Assembly: GCA_030770425.1 (NCBI GenBank)
Contig: JASJFT010000112.1
Location: 62,001 to 126,000, forward strand
Source: Darksidea phi
Lineage: Eukaryota > Ascomycota > Dothideomycetes > Pleosporales > Lentitheciaceae
DNA length: 64,000 bases
Direction: 5' to 3'
The notes below the pieces were generated by a model, which ran no database searches, was not told the origin of the DNA, and saw only the letters and a program-made list of their open reading frames with translations. Of the stretch, positions 32,531 through 42,770 are shown one piece after another. Within the stretch, counting starts at the first letter, position 1. Each line of letters begins with the position of its first letter. Made by a program: the position numbers and the translations under genes.

Positions 32531-33083
32531 GCCCTCAATTCCGGCAGACGGCCTTTCTTCACTGTATATTCTTGGCAGCATACGGGCGTTTCTTTCGAAG
32601 GCGATCTTGTGATTGTCTTTCAAAAATGTGAAAAGTTTGAATGATTTTTCGGCCAGGCGGGATTTTCTTGGTTGAATGTGGATGTATGTATGATTTCTCT
32701 TTACGCGTAGCGGATCTATACCTTTGCATGATGCTGGAGTAAGCTACACAAATATGAACCACGGAACTAATGTACGTCAATCTTTGGGTATCACTACCAC
32801 ACACGTCCATGGAACTGAGGTACACATACACGTTTGACAAAAATTGAGTTCTGACTCATGCTGAAGACCTGTTTCTCAGCCGTGTCTCAGTTATATTCCA
32901 GTCGGCATTCTTTTTCGCTTCTGTATGCGACTTCATTGTTCAATACGAGACATCTCACGGCGTTAGCCGCATTCGACTCACTCTGACGGACACATCGACG
33001 ATTGCAGCCCAACAAACTATTTGAGTCCCATCCGTGAATACGGCACCGTTTATCAAGTCACAAAAATATCACCTATCTTCGTC
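32531..33083. other. gene-free interval
   Basis: ILV2 3' UTR followed by about 300 bp without any recognised element. AT-rich around 32600-32900. No gene could be supported. Confidence 0.4.
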
Positions 33084-33716
33084 ATGCTGCGGCGGCTGCA
33101 ACAAGGCGCGACGTATCTCTGCGTGCCGTCGCCCATGTCTCCGTCACCTCACACCCGGCTAGCCCCAACGATGACCGGGCCAATCCCTAGAACAAGCTGC
33201 GAGCCCGATGACCAAATGTCCGTTTGTACCCAACCCAGGAACAAACTATGCACGTGTCAAAAAGCAGCTGCCGAGAAGCAAGCGGGTATCCGCCGTACGT
33301 TTCCAAGGACACAGTCGGGGAGTATGAGGCTACCAGATAGGGATTTGGCGGGGCATCCGATTGAAAAGGGGCCGAGAGTTAGCGAGGAGATTGTTGGGAC
33401 CGGGAGGAGGGAGTATTTGATGAGCTTGCAGGAGCCGAGGACGAGTGTGGATAGTAGGGAGCGGGAAGGGATGGATGGTGTTACATTGGTTGGGACACCC
33501 GAGGAGGGACCGGAGGCGGGCAACTTGCTGCGGGTAGTCGAAGTACAAGAGGTACGGGATGAGAATAATGAGGATAGGGGCGACATGAGGAGTGCGAGCG
33601 TTGATGGAGAGAAGCAAGACGAGCCTATGGCTGCGAGAAAGGTCCCGATGAGGGATTACTGTAAGAAAAAGCTAGGCAAGATAGTGAGGAAGGCGTGTTT
33701 TGCGGCGGGTCGGTAA
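33084..33716 (+). CDS. hypothetical protein, weakly supported
   Basis: An open frame of 210 codons from the first in-frame ATG, MLRRLQQGATYLCVPSPMSP, without introns. It contains a CxC pair (LCTCQKAAAEKQAG) and an acidic middle (VEVQEVRDENNEDRG). It ends in a basic, cysteine-bearing helix, DYCKKKLGKIVRKACFAAGR, that could be amphipathic. No family is recognised. The length and orderly charge pattern favour a real gene, but there is no splice or homology evidence. The true start could be a later Met. Confidence 0.4.
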   Translation: MLRRLQQGATYLCVPSPMSPSPHTRLAPTMTGPIPRTSCEPDDQMSVCTQPRNKLCTCQKAAAEKQAGIRRTFPRTQSGSMRLPDRDLAGHPIEKGPRVSEEIVGTGRREYLMSLQEPRTSVDSREREGMDGVTLVGTPEEGPEAGNLLRVVEVQEVRDENNEDRGDMRSASVDGEKQDEPMAARKVPMRDYCKKKLGKIVRKACFAAGR

Positions 33717-34583
33717 ACGTTTGAGTTCAAGATGATGCTGTGGGTGGTTATGAAAAGAACGCGATGGTAAGGAGGACTTGGGATGCTCAGGAGAAAATAT
33801 AGCAACGAATAGCATCGTTATGCGCAGGTCGATGACTTAGTGTTGCGAAGTGTCCATCTCGGAAGTCTACCTCTCAAGTTCTCTTAAGTACCAGTGCGGT
33901 ATTTGAACACTTTGGAGATGGGACTTTCGGAGCTCCCACAGTTCTCTGCAGACAGGAACTACACGATGACAAGGCTAGCGTGCTGATCCAACGATAAGCT
34001 TCTGCCGTTGCTTTCTGCTGGATAAGTCCGTATTCGTAGCTTGCATTTCATTCAATTGGGCTGTGTGGTCGGCATTTGTGACAGCCTGCTGTCGGGTCCT
34101 CTTAGAAAGAGATTCTCGACCTCAAGGGGGTCAGCTTGGGTATTGAGGCCACTTTCTAGGCGACGAGTGTGGCTCTGTTTTGAAAGACTTGCGGAGCTTA
34201 AATTGTTCAGGCTTCTCCAAAGGCAGTTGGCGGACGGCAGGGCCGACCTCGCGTCTTAGATGGCTCTTGGTCTGTCTCATACGTCCTCCATACAACCTAC
34301 ACAGATGATATTAGAGGGCTGCGTGAACACTGTGAGACGACGTGTTTTGTAGTGATTATAATAATACGTGTGTAGAACCGACATGTATAAGAGCGAAGGG
34401 ACATTCATATGTGTTGGGAAGTTGAACGTCACAAATGACCAAGTTGTTTGATAAAGTTTGCTTTCTGTCATACAATCCCAAGTCATTAAAGCCGTACCAT
34501 AGGCCGCGGCCGTAGAACAAGACACAATTTCATGAACCATTACTAGGCTTTCTAACTCTTCGTTCCCTAAAATACACATTCGC
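33717..34583. other. gene-free interval
   Basis: About 870 bp separating the 3' ends of two convergent genes. Only short frames are present. No matching repeat or RNA gene was noticed. Confidence 0.4.
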
Positions 34584-36173
34584 TTAACCGGCCTGGTAGA
34601 GACCGAGAGCGACGACGTGCGGGTTGATCAATGACAGATTGAACGGCGTGAGGAAGATATCCGCATCGGTAAGCGCAACGAACATTGTATCATTAGCCGC
34701 TGGGTCACCTTGGAAAACTTCTGTGGCAGGCTGGTACGTGTAACCCTCATTCTCGCCCGTGATAGTAAGCGGAGTGTACGTGAGGTTGAGCTGCGAAACC
34801 CAGGCAACGAAGGTAGGCTGGCCAGCAGAGGTAGCGGTAATGTAAGAGTTGTTCGGGCCAACGGGTAGGCCAGGCACCTCCCAGGTCATGTTGATGAGCT
34901 TACCAGGGAAGGAAAGCGGCTCAGAGCGGTTGCGGGCGATGCCGGGCGCGCATGAGTAACCCGGGTGCTCAGTTGCGTTGACACGGACGCAGGACTCATC
35001 CTCGGGAAGGGTAGAGTTCGATGGGTCGGAGACCCGGTTACTAACTACCTCGTTGGGCTTGGTATCATTGGCAGAGATACGGTTGGGATTTGGCTGGTTA
35101 ACAAAGCGGAGAGCAGGGAAATTCTGCCACGCCAAACGTGTGGTGTTCTCCGGGCATTCGCTGATGTAAGGTGCAAGGTATGTCCACGCCCAGGATTGCG
35201 GAATACCAGTCTCAAACCAGACAGGCATGGGATGGAGGCCAAGCATCTGGCGGAAAGATATCTGCTGGCGAGATTCGACAGAGATGGACTGCGACAGCAG
35301 TTGAGCGACTTCGCGGCTGTCGAGGTGGTTGATGAAGCCCCAGACACCAGACTCCCCAAAGCGGGTGAGCTTTTGATTGAAGTCGATGAATTCGCGAACA
35401 GTGGTGAAGGGGTAGTTGTATGTACACTGCGGCGGTGCGGCCTCTCCAAGCATGTTGCTCAACAGCGTGGCGTGTCCGGTCTCTTGAATGGCCATGAACG
35501 CGATGTAGGCGCGGTCCTCGGCGGTGAGGCCCTCAGCGGCGAAATCCTCATCTGAGAAGACGGCAAGACCGTTGTTGAAGAGATCAAGCTCGATCCACTC
35601 CTGGTACAAGCCGAGTGCGATCGACTCAAAGTCAAAGTCACTGTTCACCATGTAGCGAGGCTCAGTTCCATTGGTACCGAGACCACCTGGTTGAGTTAGT
35701 ATTGGTTTATCGTAGTGCAGGAATGTGCCATACCATTAGGTGTATAGGGCACTGGAGCAGGGTTTAGGAGTGTGCCGTCCGGATTGTAATAAGTTGCGGT
35801 CGGATTTGGTGGTAGAGGAGCAATTGTCTTCGCAAGCGTCGTGTTCGCCATCACAGCTCCCGTAGTGGTGGGAGTCCCCGAGTAGGGCCCGTGGCTGGTT
35901 GCGCCAGTGACATCTGAACTTCTTCGCGGTGGTGCTGATGTGGCGGCGGTGGTTGCAATGGCCTAGACAAGGGTCAGCACGTCCATCTCGTACACTTTTA
36001 AAAATACGTACGGGAACCTGGGAACCAGGACCAAATTCCGTCGCAGGCTCACCCGTGGGCTCGCTCGCAGAGAGCGGGAAATCTGCGTCTGTGTAGCCGG
36101 GTACCTGCGGTGCCGGAGCAGCCAAAGCGAGCGCTGAAAGCAGCATCGAAGTGTAGATAGTTCTTGTCAACAT
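34584..36173 (-). CDS. Rds1-like secreted ferritin-fold stress protein
   Basis: Predicted 497-aa secreted protein from three exons (36173-36012, 35962-35734, 35686-34584). A signal peptide is visible, MLTRTIYTSMLLSALALAAP. A Ser/Thr/Pro-rich linker follows, then a ferritin-like helical domain: DFDFESIALGLYQEWIELDL, EDRAYIAFMAIQETGHATLL, and RQQISFRQMLGLHPMPVWFE, which supplies the paired Glu/His-type helices. Several N-glycosylation sequons lie in the C-terminal half. The family is typified by fission-yeast Rds1, induced by stress and nutrient change, and is widespread in ascomycetes; enzymatic activity is unproven. The exon joins restore SQVP-AIATT and TPNG-GLGTNG in frame. A TATA-like box sits 63-69 bp upstream. 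Confidence 0.85.
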
Positions 36174-36235
36174 GTTGGCGAATTATCGAGCACTGGAAAT
36201 GCCGTACAGAAGGGACCATCGGGCGGCTTCGGCTG

Positions 36236-36242
36236 TTATATA
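36236..36242 (-). promoter_or_regulatory. TATA-like box of the Rds1-like gene
   Basis: TATATAA on the minus strand, 63-69 bp before the Rds1-like start codon. Stress-inducible fungal genes often have TATA boxes, which fits the family. Confidence 0.45.
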
Positions 36243-37092
36243 CGACTCCCGGCCAAGCACGCTTGACCGCATCTCAAGCATACGCGCCGATGACAGCTTC
36301 AAAATTTGGTACCAAGAGTCTATCACAATGATTTCATGACATACTCGAGTCGGAAGGGTGGGGGGGCCGGGATCGGGAACGGGATGTGGACCTGCATCTG
36401 GGAGGCTGCAATGGGAATAGCCTCCAGCTTTTGACTCGGCTGCAGACAACGGGCGAATGAAGGATCGATAACCGCCGCACTAAGGTTGTGACATGCTGGA
36501 CAGTGTTCTGCGGGGACGCGTGGTGGTTAGGATGTATGCCCGGGTCGTGATGTAGAGATGACATAGTTGATGGGGGGGTTTAAGCCGCTAGCCTACGCGG
36601 GAGGGAGTGGCATCGGCAATTTCGAATTCGCCATGTTGTGCTGAAAAAGCCCATGTTCTCGCCTGTGTAACGGCCCCGCGGAGTGCATCGTCATCGATTT
36701 GGATTCTCACATCGTGCCCGAACCCCCTGCCTGTTTTCCGCAAGTAGACAAATCTCCGTTGCCGGTGCCGTCTGACTGGAGAAAGGTTTGTGATCGTGGA
36801 TGGATCCTTGATATTGAACCTGCAGGACGGGATGAATGCTGTAGCATGATGGGGTTGAACGGGACTACCGAGCTTACCTAAGCGTCGATGACGAAATGGG
36901 TTGCGCAAATTCACTACGACACGACGCCGACGATGCACTCGAGTTCAACGATTGGAAAAGAAAAAACATTGGGAATGAGACGCGCGGGTAGAAGCGGCCT
37001 TGTGTCGTTGGCAGATTTTAATGTAGATTTGATTCAACATCGTTCGACCCGGATGCAGTTGACTTCAATGGAGCGGGCGAATGAGTGGCCGC
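36243..37092. other. gene-free interval
   Basis: Upstream region of the Rds1-like gene followed by the 3' side of TRM1. It has a poly-G/GGGGGG tract near 36360 and another near 36575. Open frames on the minus strand are Arg-rich and lack any domain, and I do not accept them as genes. Confidence 0.4.
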
Positions 37093-39256
37093 CTACTTTG
37101 CGCGGGCCATTGGACCCCAGTTCTCCCTCGGCGCAAGCTGATAGCGCACGAGCTTGCCCCTGTCGTGATCCTTACCAAGCTGTTCATCAAATTTGACTTC
37201 GAAATCAACGCCCAAGTACGACGGGCGATCACCCCAAGCCGGTCTGTCCCTGTTGGATGCCCCGTCTATCCCGCTCTCACCGTCCCCTGTTGCGCTTTTA
37301 GTCGCATTTTCCACGTTCAACATCCGGTCCGGGACTTGCCCTGGTAACACCGGCGAAGTTGGCACAATGTCCTCGGAGGCTGCAGGCTCCTTGTCCGCTG
37401 CCTTGCGTTGATGAGCGGTTCCCTTAGAAACGATGGCTTGCCCGGGGCTTTCCATTTTCAGCGCGTTTTTGAGTGGAGCTCTTTGGCGGACCCACTCAAG
37501 CATGATATGCCAGATGTCTCTCCACGAAGCATCCGTCTTGATGGAACCCGGCTTGCAGTGGCTCATCGTCACTCTGAAGCCCGCATGGCGCAAGGCACCG
37601 CGTAGTGCTGCGACGGGAGGCGCCGAGCAGTGAATGATTTTTGAGATCGAGCTCGGGATGAAAAAGAATGGGTGGCAGTCAATTTCTGCCGGGTCCACCT
37701 TGGGTATTAGAGGATCGAGCTGCTCCTTTGCATTGTCCTTCTTCTTTTCTTTCGCGCCAAACGTGATTTCTTCCATTGCAGTATGGAGCATGCCTTCAAT
37801 GCGATCCATGGTTGGATACGTTTCGCGATCGACTTCCTTCAGCTGCGCGAGTATACGCTTGATGAAGTCGATGTTATGCAAGGGCCCGCCATACATGGGG
37901 CCGGAGAGCTATTTACGTGTTAGGGGCGAGAAAGACCTAAAGGAGGAAACAACTTACGTGAGTCTTAAGGCCGCAATGCTCGCAGTGCTCATTCGCTGAG
38001 GGGCCTTGTGCAAAAGAGTGCTTATAGAAAGGCTCGCCTTTCCGGTTCTGCTGAACCTTGTTGCGAGCGAGGAACTGTGTGGTCCACGCACCACAACCGC
38101 TATCGCAATGATACACGAGCATAGTCTTACCAGCAAGAAGCTTGACATCGTTCGGACACTTCCTCACCCGCACGAAGACTCGGATGTAATAGTCAATGGA
38201 GAGGGAGAGTAGAGGCTCGATGGCCATACCATACCTTCCCGCCGATGAAGCAATGGCATGGAGGATCAATCGAAGGCCCCCTTCATGGCAAGGCTCACCT
38301 TTAAAAGGCAGTCCACCATACTGCGAGTACGTCTTTTCCAGATAGCCATGTGAGGCAAAAATAGCAGAGTCGGTACAAGTCACACAGAGCAGACCGTCAT
38401 CATTGATGGCTTGTATAGCAGAGTCAATGAATGGTGCAGCTGTGCCGTAGGGATCAAGATCAATCACGTCGAACCCATTCTTGTCTACGAAGCTGTACAT
38501 GTACGCAATCGCATTGCCGGTGTTCGCGTGTATCTTATCCTGCTGCTTGTTATGCTTGACATTCAGAGCAATGGACGCCGTCGCCTTTTCGGACATGTCA
38601 TTGGCTGTGATACAGGTCGCAAAGGGAATCTCTTGCGCATATCGTAGCGCTCGGAGACCGGTGGCGGAGAGCGCGTCCAGAATAGAAAACTGAGGCTTCC
38701 AAGCCGGGCGGTTTTGTGGCGGCAAGTCAGGCGATAAAGCGTGTGGCAGTGAAGCCGATTCTTCTTCTACGCCTGGGACGGGCATATCAGCTCCAACTGG
38801 TACGCTCTTGCTCTTTTTCGCAGGAGGTTCTCCAGATCCAACTACAGCAGATTCATCATCGTCAAGCTTTCGCTTCCGAGAGAGAGAGGTACCCTCTTGC
38901 GGCACAGCATGCTGTTCCTCATTCGGAACGCCATCCTTAGCGCTTTTCTTTTTCCGCCCGGCCCTCTTCTGCGCCTGCTCATGCTTTGCTTGTTTGCGCG
39001 CTATTGCATCTTCGCCAAACGTCTTAATCGCAAGCACGCTCAGGTCACGGTTGAACTGCTGGATCGGGTTGTAAAAGACCTGCTGCTTTTGCGTGTCTTC
39101 TTTGGACATCCTTGGGTCCATTGAGGTGGGTATGTCGTGCGGCACGAGGATGTGTGCAAGCCCCTCCTTGATGGTGGTGTATTCCTTGCCCTCATGACTG
39201 ATGCTCTGCCCAGCCTGAGGGGAGGCGTCTATGTCCTTCCCTGTTACTGCTGCCAT
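37093..39256 (-). CDS. TRM1: tRNA (guanine26-N2)-dimethyltransferase
   Basis: Predicted 704-aa SAM-dependent enzyme that dimethylates G26 of tRNAs, from two exons (39256-37958 and 37908-37093). Residues about 30-90 hold the opening block VFYNPIQQFNRDLSVLAIK. The catalytic core includes ILDALSATGLRALRYAQE (SAM site), CITANDMSEKA, DVIDLDPYGTAAPFIDSA and CVTCTDSAIFASHGYLEKTY. A zinc-ribbon-like part follows (HCDSGCGAW; HCEHCGLKTH), and splicing there continues LSGPMYGGPLHNIDFIKR. A Lys/Ala-rich insertion at about residues 95-190 with KKKSAK and RKRK is longer than in yeast. In yeast Trm1 is dual-targeted to nucleus and mitochondria by alternative starts. Here an in-frame 52-codon extension upstream of the ATG looks like a presequence but has no ATG. 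Confidence 0.93.
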
Positions 39257-39412
39257 CCTTGCGGTTGTAGTAGATATTGAGGTTGAGGGCGAGGTCGTGT
39301 GTATTACGCGGCGGAGGGAGCTATCGATAGACCATGGTCTATGGAAGAGAGTTTGGCGGGCTGGTGGCGCACATAGAAGGTAAAACACAGATCGCGAGGC
39401 GGCCAGCTTCAA
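39257..39412 (-). other. in-frame ATG-less presequence-like extension of TRM1
   Basis: The TRM1 frame stays open for 52 codons upstream of its ATG, bounded by a TGA. It reads as an Arg/Ser/Thr/Leu-rich peptide (KLAASRSVFYLLCAPPARQT, then RPWSIDSSLRRVIHTT) with a single acidic residue, typical of mitochondrial targeting sequences. There is no ATG. Candidate near-cognate starts are TTG at 39412-39410 and CTG at 39406-39404, the latter with A at -3 and G at +4. Confidence 0.55.
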
Positions 39413-39885
39413 GTGACGTCAGGTTTGGTGGATATCGGGTTGATGGGGGCGGCAGCGTTGAGATGGGAGACGGTGACTGAGGGCTACCGGTCAATATCTG
39501 CGAAACTCTCCCAAATCTTTTTAAGCTCGGATTTAAGCTTAAATTTAGCGTCTTGGCGGAGAACCGCGCGACAAGCCGGTACCAGTCTCCTGAATATTGA
39601 AAAAATGGCTCAATGGCGGATACGACATTCCCGGTACGGTTCAAAACCGCTCGATGTAATTGACGGCTTTCAATCGATGGTCTTCCCCGAGAGGGCACCA
39701 TCTACTCCACCTCGTATTCTGATCCTTCAAGCGGCAAGGTGAGATGGCTGCCTGGAGTAGCGCCCGAAACAGCAAACGCGCCATACGAACGCGGCCCCTT
39801 GAGCGCGCATAAAGATTAGTTCCTCCCTCACATTCTGCCTCCACCCGGTTCTAGCATATTCACTCTCCTTGATTCATTGTACATC
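39413..39885. promoter_or_regulatory. divergent promoter region, TRM1 / membrane-protein gene
   Basis: About 470 bp between two divergent genes. It has no distinctive motif beyond a short AAGCTTAAATTTA-type stretch near 39535. It must contain both promoters. Confidence 0.35.
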
Positions 39886-41190
39886 ATGGGAAGAAGCAAT
39901 CCCGCCCCAGCTCTAGCCCCGGAGTACCGCGACGACCCCGATGCCGTGTCACTCCACACGACTCCGGACGACTACGCGTACGATGACGCGCCCGAAACCA
40001 CCGGCCTTCCTCCTTCATATGCCGACAGTCAAGGCGAGGGTTCGAGCGCCAATGTTGCCCCCGCTCCAATCCGACACCTGCCTCCCCCATCCGGCCGTAT
40101 GAACCATGACAACTGCGTACTTAGCGGGGGCAAGCCGCAGGTGTGCGAGACTCAGACGCTGATGGATGCGCGCTACGATACGGATGCCGTCTATCTTGAA
40201 GATGGCATTCGCTCGTTTGCCAAAGACGCGCCGTATCCGCTTGTGTACATAATGGTAAGCACCTCTAGGTATGACTAATTAGGAGACACTTGCTGATGGT
40301 ACCTCCACCATTAGGGATCGCACACGGAGACTGTCAGGCGTGGCGATAAGAAAGAGAAGAAGACTATCACCGACTTCCGGATTGTTATGAACCTGCAGAG
40401 TTATCTGAGGCGCAACTTTGATCCCAACGATATTTCACACATGAATCTTGTCACAGTTGAGAACGGGGAGAAGACGCATCGCGGGACGCTGTGGAAGCAG
40501 CGCGCACCTGGTTTCAAGCAGGATATCGAAATTGGCTCGCCGCGGCCCGAATTGAAGGAATGGTGCCACCGGTACTGTGCATCGCCCAGGCTGCTCCGAA
40601 TCTTCCGACTTAGCCGCGTCGTGACAGGTTTAGACCACGAATTCTTGAAGAACCGCATCGAGGGCCTCATCCGCAGTACCAACTACCGCGGCCAGATCAG
40701 TATCACCTTCCCTGTGGAGGATAAGAACGTCGACATCTACACAACCAACTTTGTCAACAAGTGGCGTCTCAAGACGTGGGTGCGCTGGATCTTCTACCTG
40801 ACATTTCTCTGGATCTTTACCTGGCCCTATCTCTACTTCGCTACGAAGCGGTACGCCGTTGTTCGCGCCGAGTGGCCCTTCTCCATACCCGATGCGTACG
40901 GCAACAAACGGTACACTACTGTGAGCGAAGAGCAATGGTTCGAGAGGTGGCACGTTGGCATTCGTCGCCTCATCTTAGATCGTTTCGAAGGAGAAGCCAA
41001 CGAAGAGATGCTATCTGGTGTGATTGCGCGACCGGAAGACCCGCCCATGCCGGGAACCATTCGTACCGGACATGAAGGCGTAGACAACGCGGTCGGTTTG
41101 CTCACGCAGGGCTTCCAGGTAGCTCGTGCCATCTCCCGTGGTGGCAACATTGGAGGCAGTGTCCAGACCGGCTGGGGGTACGACACTTGA
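39886..41190 (+). CDS. conserved fungal protein with a membrane segment
   Basis: Predicted 414-aa protein from two exons (39886-40254 and 40315-41190; 60-bp intron, phase 0). The N-terminal 75 residues are Pro/Asp-rich with a PPSY motif (TTGLPPSYADSQ), a possible WW-domain or arrestin ligand. A conserved domain follows: VYLEDGIRSFAKDAPYPLVY, then MGSHTETVRRGDKKEK and NYRGQISITFPVEDKNVDIY. Near residue 290 lies a hydrophobic stretch WVRWIFYLTFLWIFTWPYLY, long enough for one or two membrane helices. The C terminus is Gly-rich (ISRGGNIGGSVQTGWGYDT). I recognise it as a conserved ascomycete protein but not as a named family; its function is unknown. Confidence 0.75.
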
Positions 41191-42192
41191 ATGCCGATCG
41201 CAAAGTACTTCTAAACCCTGTCTTTCCTCCCATGCATTTCATCTCCGGATCCAGTTTTGAGAAGTCTCAATCCCCAGCGGCATGCAATGGCATCGATGCG
41301 ATCAGTGCCCTCCTCTTTCGATATTTTCTAAGTTTCCAATTCGCGGTATAGTTCCGTACTCAGGTCGGTGTTACAGAGTGTGGCACCATGCCTTCTTTGT
41401 ATCTGAAGGCAATAAATCAATGCTCGATTATTGATCCTGTCCATGGAACCAATACAACATGCACAAGAGCCCATGTCAGTCAGCATTGGATCCCAGATGA
41501 AACTCGTACATGACGCTGGTCTCGCCCTGGAAGAGCTTAGCGCTGTCCTAAAAATACCGCGCCCCACAACCCAACGACTTACGAGGGCGCAGCATCTCCC
41601 CTCAAGCATCGCGAGAGTAGGATGCTAGTGTTACTTTACTAGCCGACAGCAAGTCGCAAAGACACTCGGCTGAAGCTAAACTAGTATAGGTCAGAAATAA
41701 ATTTTGATCTCACAGGCGACTCCGCAACGCTTGCACTACGCCTGAAGACCCATAGCTGTTTCGCAGGTTGCTGCATTTCAGGACCATTCGCTTGATCTCA
41801 CCGCCTCGTTTAGTTACCTCAACGTAGACAATCGCCCACTACGTAACAACATTGGAACAACCGCTCCCGCGGTTGCTACAATCAAACGAGTCTTTGCCGA
41901 GGGTATTTGTTAGCGACTCTTTCGGATATAGAACATCGCTTACAATGAGCTTTGGTCTGACGCGTGATGACCCTCGTATCGCCGATGGGGCTAACTAGCA
42001 CACTCGGTATAGAGTATCGACCTGTCGCATCACTCACGCTACAATGGGAAGGTAGATTGACCGTACAGGCTTTCTGATGGCTTCAGGCCTGTTAGTCAGA
42101 AAACATTCCTTCCTGAGCTGGCAAAGTACGTCACGACAAGAACCAATATCTGAGCCACTCTGGCCACTGGTCCAACATCTCTGTGTCTCTAG
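41191..42192. other. gene-free interval at edge of repeat island
   Basis: About 1 kb with no supported gene. It begins the loosely packed 41.2-44.8 kb island. No clear match to the dispersed repeat was found in this part. Confidence 0.4.
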
Positions 42193-42200
42193 TATAAATA
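42193..42200 (+). promoter_or_regulatory. TATA box of the secreted-protein gene
   Basis: TATAAATA, 104-111 bp upstream of the start of the small secreted protein, with a CA-rich stretch (caccaccatccaacaaacc) between it and the ATG. Position and sequence fit a strong fungal core promoter. Confidence 0.55.
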
Positions 42201-42303
42201 TCAAACCCACCGCCCTCCCATTGACACCACCATCCAACAAACCTCTCAGCACTATTCATCGATCCATCTCACCTGTTTCAACAATTCAGTCGCTTCCACC
42301 ACA

Positions 42304-42770
42304 ATGCAGCCCTCCATTACCACCACTCTTATCGCCTTCTTCGGCCTCGCAACCGCCCTTCCTCTCGAAGCCCGCGCTCCAGGAGATGTTACCTTCTGCA
42401 CCGGCGAAAACTACACCGGCGATTGCGTCACCCTCTCCGTCCCATTCAACGAATGTCAAAAGGTCCCTGCCGCTTTGGTAGGCAACGTGGGCAGCTTCAA
42501 GGTTGATGACGGCGCGTTTTGCAGGATTACCTAGTGAGTTACCCAAGCTCTTGTTGATCCACGAGAGGTTCGGAGTTGGAGAGGATGTATTAGTGCTAAC
42601 TCAAGTGAAGTACTGCTGACACGTGCACACCGCATGGTGATGCTTTCATCTGGCCTGACACGGATGCTCCTACGCTGCATCATTTTGAGGATATTGACGG
42701 CAATGTTATTGATGTTGGAGCTACCTTGACGAGCTTCCTTTGCCAAGAATGCACTGCGTGCAGCTCTTAA
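42304..42770 (+). CDS. small secreted cysteine-rich protein, effector-like
   Basis: Predicted 129-aa protein from two exons (42304-42533 and 42611-42770; 77-bp intron with TGCTAAC). Residues 1-18 are a signal peptide (MQPSITTTLIAFFGLATA). The mature part has eight cysteines, enough for four disulfides, and two Gly/Tyr-rich turns (CTGENYTGDC, VGNVGSFKVDDGAFC). These recall the beta/gamma-crystallin-like fold of many fungal secreted proteins. The splice restores CRITYTADTC. It is the only gene in a 3.6-kb repeat-rich island and has a good TATA box, a setting common for host-interaction proteins in plant-associated dothideomycetes. No specific effector family or activity is recognised; a role in secretion-phase biology is inference. 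Confidence 0.8.

Noticed and set aside
33717..34583. Possible inverted repeat around 33850 and 33910
   Set aside because: The two arms (gtgtccatctcgg and a cactttggagatggg-like segment) match too weakly to support a structure.
36588..36938. 116-codon Arg-rich minus-strand frame
   Set aside because: No domain, composition typical of chance frames, and located in the gap between the Rds1-like gene and TRM1.
39257..39412. Annotating TRM1 to start at 39412
   Set aside because: That codon is TTG; the first ATG in frame is at 39256, so the longer form is recorded only as a hypothesis.
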